Numbered from the stretch's first letter, positions 33,920 to 48,094 are shown. The stretch: 64,000 nt of DNA from Tillus elongatus (GCA_964006375.1 OZ023266.1:65598946-65662945); one strand, 5' to 3'. The notes: generated by a model from the letters alone, not told the origin. Made by a program: numbers and translations.

Positions 33920-33965
33920 ATCCTCTGATGACGCTAACTTGGTTAGTGAAACGATAGTCAGGTCT
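33920..33965 (+). ncRNA. Hammerhead-ribozyme-like motif, right arm of PLE dimer
   Basis: Stem I CCT (33922-33924)/AGG (33960-33962); CTGATGA 33925-33931; unpaired C 33932; stem II GCTAAC/GTTAGT with loop TTG; GAA 33948-33950; stem III AC/GT with tetraloop GATA; predicted cleavage after C33959. This is the minimal type with a 2-bp stem III reported for Penelope-like elements. The unpaired C before stem II is a deviation from the consensus. Confidence 0.55.
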
Positions 33966-34009
33966 TTTTAAAATGTGTTGTGGTGATTTGGGCTCTCCAA
34001 GTGTAATTA

Positions 34010-34023
34010 TCTTTTCAGATCAA
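34010..34023. repeat. 14-bp TSD of PLE dimer, right
   Basis: TCTTTTCAGATCAA, identical to 32689-32702. Confidence 0.85.
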
Positions 34024-35520
34024 TTTAAGATTTATATGGCTCCGTTTAAAATTTGCAGTTTTAGCAGAACTTTAGACTATTAAGAAAAAAATTATTACAA
34101 AAACTTGTACTTATAACTTAAAAAGACATTTGTATCCAATTTAGGCTGATAGTGCATATAAAGTTACATCACTTGATTGTTAGTTAAAATGAATGAACTG
34201 TGGAATCCGGATTCAAAAGTGTGAATAAACAGTCAAGGATTGTAGAAAAAGCGTGTTCTTCTCTAATTAAAAAATATTCACGATTGGTGATCTACATGAT
34301 ATTTGAACTTCTGCCCTAAAATTTTATTATGTCTTATTCTGATATACTTTAAAAAGGTAAATATAGAATACGAAGTGAAGCATAGCATAAGCAGTGAAGC
34401 AAGTTATTTACTTACGCATCAACTTATTGTTACGAGCTCTTTTATAAATCAGCTGTAAATATTTTAAAGGGTGTACAGTGCAAAGAGGCCACGTTGTTAG
34501 GTAAATTTTTAATCGGTTTATATATTTAAATGTTGTCTGCTAAGCGAGCAAAACAAAACGTGTTACAAGAAACTCAATACGCTTCCAAATATCATTACTA
34601 TTATCATATGTCAAATTGCGCAATATTGCTTTTGTTTATATTTCCCCTGTGTGTGAAAATTTTCATTATATTCAGGAATTTTTGTAAGAAACAGTATTTT
34701 TTATAAATTTCTAACTGCTCGCTAAATGTTTGGCACTTTTGCTGATTCTGGTAGAACTCCGTTTGTTTAATAATTCTTCTCACATTTTACCACACACGCA
34801 CAATAATATAAATTTAAGCATCAAACTATCATCCCTTACACAACAGCCTTTAATCCATTATATCCAGCGAGGCCTTTAAACAGAATTGGTCCAACAATAT
34901 AACAATAATGGCTTGTTGTATCAGCTGTTGGCTCCACAAAGAGATATTACACAAACCTCAGGAGGGATTTCTTTCAATCTGACGATTCCAAGAGATGTAT
35001 AGTGATAATTCTTACAAAAATTGGTTTCTATATTTCTTGGTGGTAGCAGATTTAAGCCTCTTTTATGAGGAAAAAACGCTGCGCGTGTAACGTCAATAGA
35101 ATCTAAAAGCAAAATTGCGTACAATTGTACACACACATACACACGCACCCACACATATATTTTAATAAACATGAAAAATGTGAACTGTCTGTTTTGTCGA
35201 CCAGTAAATCAATTAACTGGGTGATTTTGTGTCGGCGAGACTTTGTTTTGGAATTCAGAGCGTGAATTTACGTTTCATCCCAGGAGATCTCACATGCCTG
35301 TATTCCCACCACATATTGTGAATTGAATTAAGTGCTTAATAAAATATGTTTCAGGCTTTTGCATTTTAGTAGAGCATTCGCAGTTTATGTGCTACGTGGC
35401 TACATTATCGATGTTACTTTTGCTCCCCGAATTAGGTTCTAATTATAATTTGTCATCCTGTCTAGCCACAAGGTTAATTAGCTAGTGGTTGTGTATTATA
35501 TTACAATTTATATTATTGTG
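34024..35520. other. AT-rich stretch without recognised gene or repeat
   Basis: Only a short imperfect ACACACATACACACGCACCC run (about 35131-35155) and a 32-base duplication of a TGTGTATTATATTACAATTT unit (35480-35535) stand out. Confidence 0.5.
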
Positions 35521-36296
35521 TATTATATTACAATTTTCCTAGAAAAAATTCACTAATGAAGAAATTGCGACATTTGAATTTTGTAAATGTCTTTAAATAC
35601 TTTCAAATTAGGACCCCCAGGGCCCCTATTTCAAGTCATTTACAATTTTTATATGCCTATACGTATATTTATTCCAATATTTAATTTTAACCTGCATTGT
35701 GTATTGTTGCTGAACAATAAATATTTATATGGCATATAAATATTTCGAAGTTATATTAGCAATTTGTAAGCGAATTTTCTTTAAAAAAAATCACGAATGA
35801 GGAGATCCTGATTTTTGAATTAAAAAAAATTCTTCAAATGAGCGCTAATTAGGCCCGTAGAACACATGATCAATGCCTTCCCTTTGCAAGTGGCTTGGAT
35901 AAGTTCGTTAGCCAGGAAAATCGGCCCAGGTTTTCCCGAAAAGTTTTGTGTTTTCTTTCGAAAAAATATATATAACTCCGAAAATAACAAAGTTAGGGCA
36001 ACCAAATCGTGTTTGTATTATAAAGAGTAAACCATGTACCAAAATTTACGCCGGTAAGTGTAAAGACAAAAAAGTTATGGGCAATTAAAAAAACAAATTT
36101 GGAGCTTTCCTCAAAACGTCAAAGTCGCGATTTGAAACGTCAAAATTGGCAATATTTCGGCAAAGAACCTGAAACAAATACGGATTATGAAAAGAAAATG
36201 TTGCAAGAAGACAGTTCTGCAAACCCTTAAGTTTTATATTCAACTGTCAGTGTCCTTCATTTTACTAAAATAATTAGAGAAAATTCATTTCCAATA

Positions 36297-36640
36297 CAGT
36301 AAGTTCTCGCATAACGTCGTCTTATTTAACGTTCTTTCATTATAGCGTCGCAGTTTGTTGTAGGAAAATGTATCGTCTAACGTTGAAGCTGATTCGGTAT
36401 AATGTTGTTATTCTAAAAAACTCTAAAATAGTAGGTAAAAAAGGAGCACATAATATAATATGTAGGCATGTACATAATACATACTAATTAATACTGCTTT
36501 TTTATTATTTTGCAGTCACAAGTATCAAATATGTACGTATTATATATGTACATTATATTCATTCCCAATGATTCGTTTTACGTCATTTCACAACGTCACG
36601 ATTGTAGGACCCTAACTACGAAGTTAGCAGGGACTTGCTG
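36297..36640. mobile_element. TA-targeting MITE (pogo/Tc1-like ends), left arm
   Basis: Ends CAGTAAGTTCTCGCATAACG and, inverted, CAGCAAGTCCCTGCTAACTT, with TA on both sides (36295-36296 and 36641-36642). The D1 copy at 4376-4388 shows the uninterrupted site (TTCAAATAGACCC). The body is AT-rich with no transposase. Confidence 0.82.
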
Positions 36641-37214
36641 TAGACCCTTTCTCTAATGCCTTGGCGGTAGTTTCAGTTAGGTTTATGGCTTAATGGTCTA
36701 TAATTTTTAGCTAATTTTGGTAGAAAAAAATCGTTAATGAGGAGACCGCGACTTTTGAATTTTAAAAAGATTTTTTCAAATAAGTGCAAAGTAGACACCC
36801 TAGAATCCATATCCGGGTTCACATTCAGTTTTTATCTGTACATATATGCAGGGTCACGCGTTTCTACAATAAAGCTCAATATAATTGTAATACGCAGGAT
36901 ACGAGAAAAAATTGTACACGTAATTAAAGGGTGTCTTGAGCTGCATTTTATAAACTCATTTTGACAATCACAGATTGGCTCATAAGTCGTTGGTGAAACC
37001 TACCTTATTTTTTCGAACACTCTTATGTTATTCCATTTTTGCATTTTTAATCAAAATATAATGCGTTTGTAAGAAAAAAAAACCGGGACGCAGTAAGTGC
37101 GTTTTGGTGACGGTTTTTCATTAAATGCTTCAAATGTCAATAACTCAATTTGCCATTAACCTAAGGTTTGTTGGCTAGGAAATCAGTTTTCTCGGAAACA
37201 TTTTAAGTTTATTT

Positions 37215-37510
37215 ATGAAACATTTTTGCAAAACTAATATTTTCTACAAAAGATACATTAAAACATTTGGTTACCCAAAGAGTGAAGATAAAAGAACAGA
37301 TGTGTCCGGAATTTACGAAATAGGCTGTATGTACTGTGAACTTAAACAAAAACTTAAAAGAACTTCTGGAACTCGATTAAAGGAATATTTAGCGCAACGC
37401 ATCTATGGCACTAATCATAAATCTAGTATTGCTTGGCATTTGGAAGAATAATTATCAAGAAGATAAAGAGAATCTTAAGTTAATCAAAAATGCCTGGCAG
37501 GCACGACAGT
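37215..37510 (+). pseudogene. PLE GIY-YIG remnant, left arm of IR2
   Basis: Contains TDVSGIYEIGCMYCELK (intact GIY strand and C-x2-C), but the YVGQTKR segment is altered to QKLKRTSGTR. It continues LKEYLAQRIYGTNHKSSIAW, then frameshifts before the LIKNAW segment. Non-functional. Confidence 0.75.
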
Positions 37511-37806
37511 TAGATGCGTACGAAAGTACGTGAGAAAGTTGAACAAAAATGTTTCGATGAATAGAGTAAGCCCTGTTCTAGGTAGTCCATTGTTCGAGCT
37601 ATTATCTCAATATCAGTATATCCTTCTTAGAAGGAATATTTAATAACGACGCACAGTATTATAAAAGCAGGTATACAATTTTAATTGCAGAAATTAAAGA
37701 TTCAACACTGGGGGACTCTCTGTTTACCTTCGTAGAGGTCGCTGTTCGCAACTGCTTGGCAACTAACATATAGATAGTAGTTTAGTTTTTATTCTATTAA
37801 TTTCTT

Positions 37807-37852
37807 TATCCCTCTGATGACGCAAATTTTGTAAGCGAAACGATCACCAGGT
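37807..37852 (+). ncRNA. Hammerhead-like motif, IR2 left arm (degenerate)
   Basis: CTGATGA 37814-37820 and GAAAC 37837-37841 are intact, but the sequence after GATC is ACC in place of GTC, destroying stem III. Probably inactive. Confidence 0.4.
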
Positions 37853-38051
37853 CTAAAATATGTATTGTGAAGAATTGGGTTCCCAAATTGTAGTTATAGA
37901 AGATCAAAGTCAGGATCTCTTAGCGAATTTTTTATGCAAAAATCCTCCAAAAAAAGTTGGCTCGGTTCAATGATCTTATCCAAGCCTCTTACAAAAGAGA
38001 GCTACCTTTCAAATTTTATTAAAATCGGCCCATTATTTTGGAGTGATCGGT

Positions 38052-38055
<4 letters not shown>

Positions 38056-38146
<91 letters not shown>
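38056..38146. repeat. (TA)n microsatellite
   Basis: About 45 TA units at the inner end of the IR2 left arm. Confidence 0.97.
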
Positions 38147-38902
<756 letters not shown>

Positions 38903-39099
38903 CCGATAACTCCAAAATAATGGGCCGATTTTAATAAAATTTGAAAGGTAGCTCTCTTTTGTAAGTGGCTTGGATAAGATCATTGAACCGAGCCAACTTT
39001 TTTTGGAGGATTATTGCATAAAAAATTCGCTAAGAGATCCTGACTTTGATCTTTTCTAACTACAATTTGGGAACCCAATTCTTCACAATACATATTTTA

Positions 39100-39145
39100 G
39101 ACCTGGTGATCGTTTCGCTAACAAAATTTGCATCATCAGAGGGAT
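39100..39145 (-). ncRNA. Hammerhead-like motif, IR2 right arm (degenerate)
   Basis: CTGATGA is the complement of 39133-39139. GAAACGATCACC follows as in the left arm, so stem III is likewise broken. Here the base after CTGATGA is T. Confidence 0.4.
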
Positions 39146-39439
39146 GAAAAAATTAATAGAATAAAAACTAAACTACTATCTATATGTTAGTTGCCAAGTA
39201 GTTGCGAACATCGACCTCTACGAAGGTAAACAGAGAGTCCCCCAGTGTTGAATCTTTAATTTCTGCAATTAAAATTGTATACCTGCTTTTATAATACTGT
39301 GCGTCGTTATTAAATATTCCTTCTAAGAAGGATATACTGATATTGAGATAATAGCTCGAACAATGGACTACCTAGAACAGGGCTTACTCTATTCATCGAA
39401 ACATTTTTGTTCAACTTTCTCACGTACCTTCGTACGCAT

Positions 39440-39738
39440 CTAACTGTCGTGCCTGCCAGGCATTTTTTATTAACTTGAGATTCTCTTTATCTACATGATG
39501 ATTATTCTTCCAAATGCCAAGCAATACTAGATTTATGATTAGTGCCATAGATGCGTTGCGCTAAATATTCTTTTAATCGAGTTCCAGAAGTTCTTTTAAG
39601 TTTTTGTTTAAGTTCACAGTACATACAGCCTATTTCGTAAATTCCGGACACATCTGTGCTTTTATCTTCACTCTTTGGGTAACCACATGTTTTAATGTAT
39701 CTTTTGTAGAAAATGTTAGTTTTGCAAAATTGTTTCAT
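39440..39738 (-). pseudogene. PLE GIY-YIG remnant, right arm of IR2
   Basis: Near-identical inverted copy of 37215-37510 with the same altered YIG strand and the same frameshift. Confidence 0.75.
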
Positions 39739-40318
39739 AAATAAACTTAAAATGTTTCCGAGAAAACTGATTTCCTAGCCAACAAACCTTAGGTTAATAG
39801 CAAATTGAGTTATTGACATTTGAAGCATTTAATGAAAAACCGTCACCAAAACGCACTTACTGCGTCCCGGTTTTTTTTTTCTTACAAACGCATCATATTT
39901 TGATAAAAAATGCAAAAATGCAATAACATAAGAGTGTTCGAAAAAATAAGGTAGGTTTCACCAACGACTTATGAGCCACCCTGTGATTGTCAAAATGGGT
40001 TTATAAAATGCAGCTCAAAACACCCTATAATTACGTATACAATTTTTTCTCGTATCCTGCGTATTACAATTATATTGAGCTTTATTGTAGAAACGCGTGA
40101 CCCTGTATATATGTACAGATTAAAAAAAAACTGAATGTGAACCCGGATATTGATTCTAGGGTGGCTAGTTTGCACTTATTTGAAAAAATCTTTTTAAAAT
40201 TCAAAAGTCGCGGTCTCCTCATTAACGATTTTTTTCTACCAAAATTAGCTAAAAATTATAGACCATTAAGCCATAAACCTAACTGAAACTACCGCCAAGG
40301 CATTAGAGAAAGGGTCTA

Positions 40319-40662
40319 CAGCAAGTCCCTGCTAACTTCGTTGTTAGGGTCCTACAATCGTGACGTTGTGAAATGACGTAAAACGAATCATTGGGAATGA
40401 ATATAATGTACATACATAATACGTACATATTTGATACTTGTGACTGCAAAATAATAAAAAAGCAGTATTCATTAGTATGTATTATGTACATGCCTACATA
40501 TTATATTATGTGCTCCTTTTTTACCTACTATTTTAGACTTTTTTAGAATAACAACATTATACCGAATCAGCTTCAACGTTAGACGATACATTTTCCTACA
40601 ACCAACTGCGACGCTATAATGAAAGAACGTTAAATAAGACGACGTTATGCGAAAACTTACTG
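40319..40662. mobile_element. TA-targeting MITE, right arm of IR2
   Basis: Inverted copy of 36297-36640, again between TA dinucleotides (40317-40318 and 40663-40664). Confidence 0.82.
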
Positions 40663-41116
40663 TATTGGAAATTAATTTTGTCCAATTATTTTAGTAAAAG
40701 GACACTGACGGTTGAAGCTTAAACCTAAGGGTTTGCAGCATCGTCTGCTTGCAACATTTTCTTTTCATAATCCGTATTTGTTTCAGGTTCTTTGCCCAAA
40801 TATTGCCAATTTTGACGTTTCAAATCGAGGTTTTGACGTTTTGAGGAAAGCTCCAAATTTGTTTTCTTTAATTGCCCATAACTTTTTTGTCTTTACACTT
40901 ACCGACGTAAATTTTGGTACATGGTTTACTCTTTATAATACAAACACGATTTGGTTGCCCTAACTTTGTTATTTTCGGAGATATATTTTTTTTTCGAAAG
41001 AAAACACAAAACTTTCCGGGAAAACCTGGGCCGATTTTCCTGGCTAACGAACTTATCCAAGCCACTTGCAAAGGGAAGGCATTTGCCAAATTTGATCAAA
41101 ATCGGTTCATTATTCC

Positions 41117-41260
<144 letters not shown>

Positions 41261-41499
41261 AAAAATTTAAACTGACCTCGGATATGTGTTCTAGGGGTCC
41301 AATTGGCGCTCATTTGAAGAATTTTTATTTTTTAATTCAAAAGTCGGGATCTCCTCATTCGTGATTTTTTTTAAAGCAAATTCGCTAAAAAATTGCTAAT
41401 AAACTTTGAAATATTTATATGCCATATAAATATTTATTGTTCAGCAACAATACACAATGCAGGTTAAAATTAAATATTGAAATTTTTTTACGTATCATT

Positions 41500-41947
41500 T
41501 ATGAGAAAAGTTAAAAATCAAAGACAAGCAGCATAAACCGTTTTCAGGCCTTGTATTTTCCTCCGTTACAACATACATAAATGAAGTTAATACGTGAGTG
41601 TATTCTGGAGTGCTTCTCATTTTAGTATGGATGTAAATTGATGTAAATTTTGTATTTAAAGATATACGAGAGACTCACATGAAAATGTAAGTGCTTATTC
41701 CTCGTTGCCAATGGAATACTCTAAGCGAGAAAGCGTTAAAGTGCTAACAATTTTCTATACAGCATTTTTGTAAAATAAAACATACGGCATACTTCAGTGT
41801 TTAGTATCTCTGGCTGATACTAAATCAACTTCTAGATGCAAATTTTCATTAAAAAATGGCTTTTAGAAGCAACAACTTTGAAATTTTCGAAAAGAAATTC
41901 AAATGAATCGAAGCCCCTATATGGTTTAGACTTTATGTGATTATATT

Positions 41948-41950
<3 letters not shown>
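41500..41950. other. Unassigned stretch
   Basis: No gene, repeat partner or structure recognised. Confidence 0.4.

Positions 41951-41953
<3 letters not shown>

Positions 41954-42026
<73 letters not shown>
41954..42026. repeat. (TA)n microsatellite abutting a TIR
   Basis: About 36 TA units ending directly at the GGGTAGTTCAA terminus of the next feature. Confidence 0.97.
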
Positions 42027-42032
<6 letters not shown>

Positions 42033-42242
42033 TTCAACTTCCAGCCTCACCATTGGGATCTTGTAAACCGTAAGAGATACGAGAATGTTAAATTGGGGCA
42101 AAGTTTTGCGTTTCTATGGTTATCAATTATCTAAAAGGAAATTTGTGGTCATTTTAAGTTTTTTAGTTATTGGAAAGAAAGGCCGAAATTTTCAATTCTC
42201 GTTTGTTTTGTTTTCAAGCGAATACCGAAACAATTAGACTTT

Positions 42243-43000
42243 TTAGTGAATTTAAAAAAAAATCACTAATGAGGATATCTCGACTTTTCAATTTTGAAAA
42301 AATGTCTTCAACTGAGCGCAAACTAGGCCCCCTAGAACCCATATCCAGGGTGAGTTTCAATTTTTATATCACACCGATATCTCAAAAAATAATGAGCCGA
42401 TTTTGATTACGTTTGGTGAGTACCTTCATTTTGTAAGTGGCTTGGATAAGTTCGTTAGCCAGGAAAATCGGCGCAGGTTTTCCCAGAAAATTTTTTATTT
42501 TCTTTCGGAGAAAAATTGTATCTAACGAAGTAACAAAGTAAGGGCAATCAAATTTTGGTAGGCGTGTTTGTATTGTAAAGGGTGAACCACGCACCCAAAT
42601 TTAAGTCTGTAAGTTTGAAGGCAAAAAAGTTATCGGCAGTTCAAGAAAAAAAATTTGAGTTTTCCTCGAATGGTTAAAGTCGTGATTTGAAACTTAAAAT
42701 TCTTTAAGAAGAGACCGCGACTTTTGAATTTTAAAATATTTCTTCAAATGAGCGAAAACTAGGCCCCCTAGAATCCATATTCGGGTTTAGTTACAGTTGT
42801 TATCTCTTTACATATATACAGGATGACGCATTTCTACGGGAAAGCTCAATATAACTGTTAGTATACAAGATACGAGAAAAGGTTGTATACGTTAGTTATA
42901 GGGCGTCTTGAGCTGCGTCTTATAAAATTAGTTTGACAATCACAGGCTGGCCCATAAGTCATTGGTGATACCTAAAATTTGTGTTTTCAAACCTATATAC
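42243..43000 (+). repeat. D1 fragments nested in the TIR element
   Basis: Two partial copies. One has a hairpin end AAAAATCACTAATGAGGATA and the block with GTTCGTTAGCCAGGAAAATC, with the microsatellite absent (only ATATCACACCGATATCTC). The other starts GAGACCGCGACTTTTGAATT. Confidence 0.65.
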
Positions 43001-43353
43001 TTTTATACGAACTTATATTATTTCATTTGAACGTCTTAAGAAATATTATAAAATGTTCAAAAAAAAATTTTCTGATATTTCTTGACCTTTCTGCATCAAG
43101 AAAACATAACCGTTGTATGTAATATTCAATTGGTTTTGCTAATCACACAAAATATTTTGTTCCTGTGCTGTCCCCTAATCAGCAGTGGCAGCCAAAATGT
43201 TTTTCTTTCAATGCCTATAACTTTTTTTCTTTTAACTTAGACATCTGAATGTTGGCACGTATGGTAAGTTTCTTAGTAGAAATGCACATGCCAAATCTGG
43301 TTGTCATTGCGCCGTTATTTTCGGAAATACAAAAATTTTCCGAAAGAAAACCC

Positions 43354-43357
<4 letters not shown>

Positions 43358-43447
<90 letters not shown>
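43358..43447. repeat. (TA)n microsatellite
   Basis: About 44 TA units, flanked here by a diverged D1-like context (CGAAAGAAAACCCAAGG on the left). Confidence 0.97.
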
Positions 43448-43450
<3 letters not shown>

Positions 43451-43968
43451 CATCAGTAAATTTTTCGTTTTACGAAAAATTCGCTAATATTGGTGCCAGA
43501 TCATTTCTATGAAAATTCACTACCATAAGGCATTTGATAATTTTTTTTCCAAATTTTGATAGCAGGTAAGATGTGAGCGTATCGCGTGATATATTATAGT
43601 AATCAGAAAAAATACTTTTTCAAAATGCAAACAACCATATGGCGCCCATAAGAAAAATCACAGTTAACTATTGTAACTCTTGCATCAAGAACGCGTTGAA
43701 AAATATGATGAATTTAGATTTCCCACAAAAAAGTGTCCTACCAATATCATAATTAAAAAAGTCTAGTTTTTTTCTGTATTTGCTTGAAAACAAAAACTTT
43801 TAAAAGTCAAAATTTCGGATTTTTGGACAATTAAAAACTAATACTGACATCTCAACTTTTCTTAGAAATAATTGGTCACCATAGAGACGCCTAACTTTGC
43901 CCCAATTTAACCAACCTTGTTTCTCTTATGGTTTACAAGATTAATGAGGCTCGAATTTGAACAACCCC

Positions 43969-44139
<171 letters not shown>

Positions 44140-44182
44140 CAATACCTACTATGTTTTCGCGGTGACCCGCGTCCATGATTTT

Positions 44183-44385
44183 TTACAACTCGAAGTTTTA
44201 ACTCCTGTTGGAAACCATTTTCAAGAGGTTAAGAAAATATGAAACAGAACTGTAGCAACCACCTATTCACTAATCTATGGAGTTTACAGATTGAAGGGCT
44301 TGGAGTTCCTTTAATAATTCATTAACCTCTTGCAAATGGCTCCAAGACCGAGGCTGTAACGTCGAGTTTTAACCAATTCTGGACG
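44183..44385. mobile_element. Small foldback/MITE-like inverted repeat
   Basis: AACCATTTTCAAGAGGTTAA (44212-44231) is matched, inverted, by TTAACCTCTTGCAAATGG (44322-44339). Outer GAAGTTTTAAC and GTCGAGTTTTAACC segments also recur. Non-coding. Confidence 0.45.
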
Positions 44386-44389
44386 CATT

Positions 44390-45060
44390 TCAACCCAATA
44401 ACCAAGTAGGTTTTAAATGTATGACCGCGGAAACCTTTCTGAATGATGTTCAGTACAGGGATCTCGTAAACTACTTCAGCTAGAGAGACGTCTAAATGGG
44501 CAAAGGTATCAAAGACGACTGAAATCGAAAAATATCCCTATTATCCACTTACCACCATTCAGGTGCCTGTTGATATTTTGAATAAGCTGATAAAGAGCTT
44601 TCTCAGTGTATAATACTCAACGAAAGCCATCCTGACAATTTGATAGTACATTATTAGCAGAATACAAACATATTATTTTAAATACAAGTGTTTCTAATCC
44701 TTTAGTGAATACAAATATGATATTGTGAGGGCCGTTACTTGATGTAAATCCATTGTCAACTTAAATAAATAAACTGATCTACACTATTTTATTGTATGTA
44801 TAACTGCAGTTTCGCTGAAGTTATCAGCTTTGTCAAATACAAAATGAAAGTAACATTTTAAAATTTCAAATATCTACTCCGTGTTGAATGAACATTTCTG
44901 TCTTCTCAGGTAAACGCTATTGTGCCGAAGTCAACTCGGAACTACCTGTTTTTATGGGGGAATTTATGACATAGTCAGATCTGTAAACTATCTTTGCTTA
45001 ATTATTATTTTGTGTAAACATGTTTAGTAATGAGCTATTGTTAGGTAGGTTTATTTGAGC
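44390..45060. other. Unassigned stretch
   Basis: No gene seen. At 44804-44840 the minus strand has CTGATAACTTCAGCGAAAC, faintly hammerhead-like (CTGATAA and GAAAC), too weak to call. Confidence 0.35.
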
Positions 45061-45204
45061 ATTTAGTAAATTTCATCTATTTCTTAGCGAATTTTCATTA
45101 CGAAAACATCGCTAATTGAAAGGTCACGATAAAATGCTTTTCAAAAAATGTCTTCTTCAGATGCGCGCGGATTTGAGTCCGTTGAACCCAAAACCAAGGT
45201 CCGT

Positions 45205-45858
<654 letters not shown>

Positions 45859-45869
45859 GTGTGTGTATG

Positions 45870-46010
45870 TGTGTCGGATCTATAACTCAAAAACTACTCA
45901 ACTGATTTCAACGAAACTTGGCACACATCTTCACTGTATCAACACCGCGGAGGAGTTCGTATATCAGCTGTAACGAACATTTTTTCCCCCAAAAATATAC
46001 AAAAATGTTT
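45870..46010 (+). repeat. ATAACTCAAAAACTACTCAA-type repeat block
   Basis: The block TATAACTCAAAAACTACTCA then ACTGATTTCAACGAAACTTG matches 55945-55990 (GATAACTTAAAAAATACTAA form) and, more distantly, the D1 block after (TA)n. The recurring sense CCGATAACTC...GATTTTGAT...TTTGG suggests a common origin. Confidence 0.5.
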
Positions 46011-46129
46011 GAAAACGGGCTAGTTTTGGAAGTATCAGTGTAATGTTGTGAATTTTAAGTAATTTGGTAAACAATATTTAGAGTTGTTTCTAAATTAAAA
46101 ATAAAATCTGAAATAAAGACATGCGTTGA

Positions 46130-46500
46130 AACGACTTAGTGGTTAAAGTCCAATGCCTGACAAACAGAATAGTAAAGGTATAAACCATACATCAACGGTA
46201 ACCAAACTAAATAAATAACAGGCATAAAACATACTACCCGAACCAACAATCGTGAAGTCTCGATCACAAATATCGCAAATGACAGACGACATGAAATCAA
46301 AAGTTTGGCAGGTGTGTTATTTAACTGGGGGATTCAATCAATTTTTAAAATACACTATATTTGTAGCTTGCTGGACGGCCCCAAATACAGTTTTGGCACA
46401 GCATAGATGTATTATTCTCTGGTTTTTGACTGAAAGTGTCACATGATATAGTAGAAATGTGAACAAAATTAAGTCAAGTCTCTATAAAAGTGATACTAAA
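46130..46500 (+). repeat. Dispersed repeat R2, copy 2
   Basis: Matches 56217-56600: CGACTTAGTGGTTAAAGTCC, AATGCCTGACA, CATACTACCCGAACCAACAA and TCTATAAAA. A 64-codon frame at 46252-46446 is not preserved in the other copies, so it is unlikely to be coding. Confidence 0.7.
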
Positions 46501-46794
46501 ATAATTTCGTTTATCTTTAAAGTTTAAAATAAGACGTCATATAAGACCGAAACAGTCGTTGAATGTGTTTCAATGTCATTCTACTCATTCTGTAATTTAT
46601 TGTTACGTATACTTTTAATATAATAACTCAAATAATACTTCAGTGATTTTGTTAATGGCTGGGATGAGTTCGTTCCTCTTAACGCGAAATTTTTCTTAAC
46701 AAAAGATTAAAAAAATATTTTTTAAAGCGCAATATCTTTAAAATTCTTTAGATGATTGAAACAAAAATATGCAACTTAGAAGAGCATAGGCAGG

Positions 46795-47225
46795 CGTGGT
46801 TGTGTACCAATTTTCAAGTCTTTTGATCAAATAAAAAGTTATTTGAAATTAAAATTAAAATAATCCTCGACATCACTTCAGATTCTGTAATGCAATATCT
46901 ACAATGTTGGAAAAGACAGTTGACGTTACCCGTACTGCTATGCTATTTAAATAGATGGTGAATAAAATTCTAAACAATGGAAGTTTCAAGTATCATTGCA
47001 AAGTGTCAGAATGTAGAACATTGTGAAATGTACGACAGGGACGCCATCTTGATGCGGAACCAGGTAGTATGTCGTCAAGGCAGCTCGAGTTAACACAAAA
47101 TGTTATAGATGGAGACTGTATACAATCAACTAACAATTTTGTAAATTGTCAACCCTGGTCCATTTCTTTCCTAATACCGGGAGAATGCATGCTATCAAAA
47201 CCACTAAATTTTAGCATGCGACTGC
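46795..47225 (+). repeat. Dispersed repeat R3, copy 2
   Basis: Counterpart of 13886-14300; extends slightly further, to TAGCATGCGACTGC. Confidence 0.7.
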
Positions 47226-47900
47226 AAACGGCTTGATAGCTGGTTGACGTTAGACGACAGCGCTGATCTTTACCAGCAGCAAGTTGCTTGCAAGTTTAAC
47301 AAGCACATTATGTCCATGCTTCGTCGCTTGCGCTTGTTATGTAGCCTTGTTGACATTCTACTACTGACTTTTAACTAACCCAGCATATTTAAAACATGGA
47401 TATGCATATTGAAAATAAATATTGGCCGATGGCTATAAATGAAAATTGTGAGTTGGTGACTTAAAACAATACAATTTTGCGTAAAATAAAAATCAGTATG
47501 TCAGTAAATCATATCTTAAGAGGAGTGTTAACACTCGGTTCTTAATGTTTATAAATTGAGCCACGAAAACAGGACTCCATTGACATTAGGGTCTGTAAAA
47601 GTCAATGTAACTTGGCTCTTCACAAAATTTGTTATTTTGTCAAAAATATGGAACAGAAAAGAAAGTTTCTTGTTCTAAAGTATTGTTATATGGAAAGGAA
47701 TACGAGGCATTAAATGTTTTGGGTAAAATTTTAGATGGAGAAAGAAAGAGGCAGATCTAAATTTGAAAATTAGCATGTCAAAATTTGAAGTATGTTATGT
47801 CAAACATTTTTGGAATGACATTTGGTAAAATTATGTCGAAATAATTCACAAGTCAGCGATTTATATGTTGTGACATGCTGTATAATTATGAGCAATAAAG

Positions 47901-48094
<194 letters not shown>

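Larger units (their letters stand above)
32703..34009. mobile_element. Penelope-like element head-to-head inverted dimer
   Basis: Two near-identical arms, 32703-33361 (minus) and 33377-34009 (plus), meet head-to-head around a 15-base spacer. Each arm starts inside the GIY-YIG domain (RSIGIRFKEHISQLRYGTVD), runs through IWDSNHHVDKENLK, LIKNVRKPGQLNGFES and a cysteine-bearing segment to a TAA stop, then about 270 bases of 3' sequence and a hammerhead-like motif. The left arm extends further outward into the tail. The whole structure is flanked by a 14-bp duplication, so it inserted as a unit. PLEs are known for complex partly inverted copies. RT is absent. Confidence 0.85.

Noticed and set aside
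44804..44840. Hammerhead-like CTGATAA...GAAAC on the minus strand
   Set aside because: The box is imperfect, stem III and the cleavage site are not evident, and no PLE coding remnant is adjacent.
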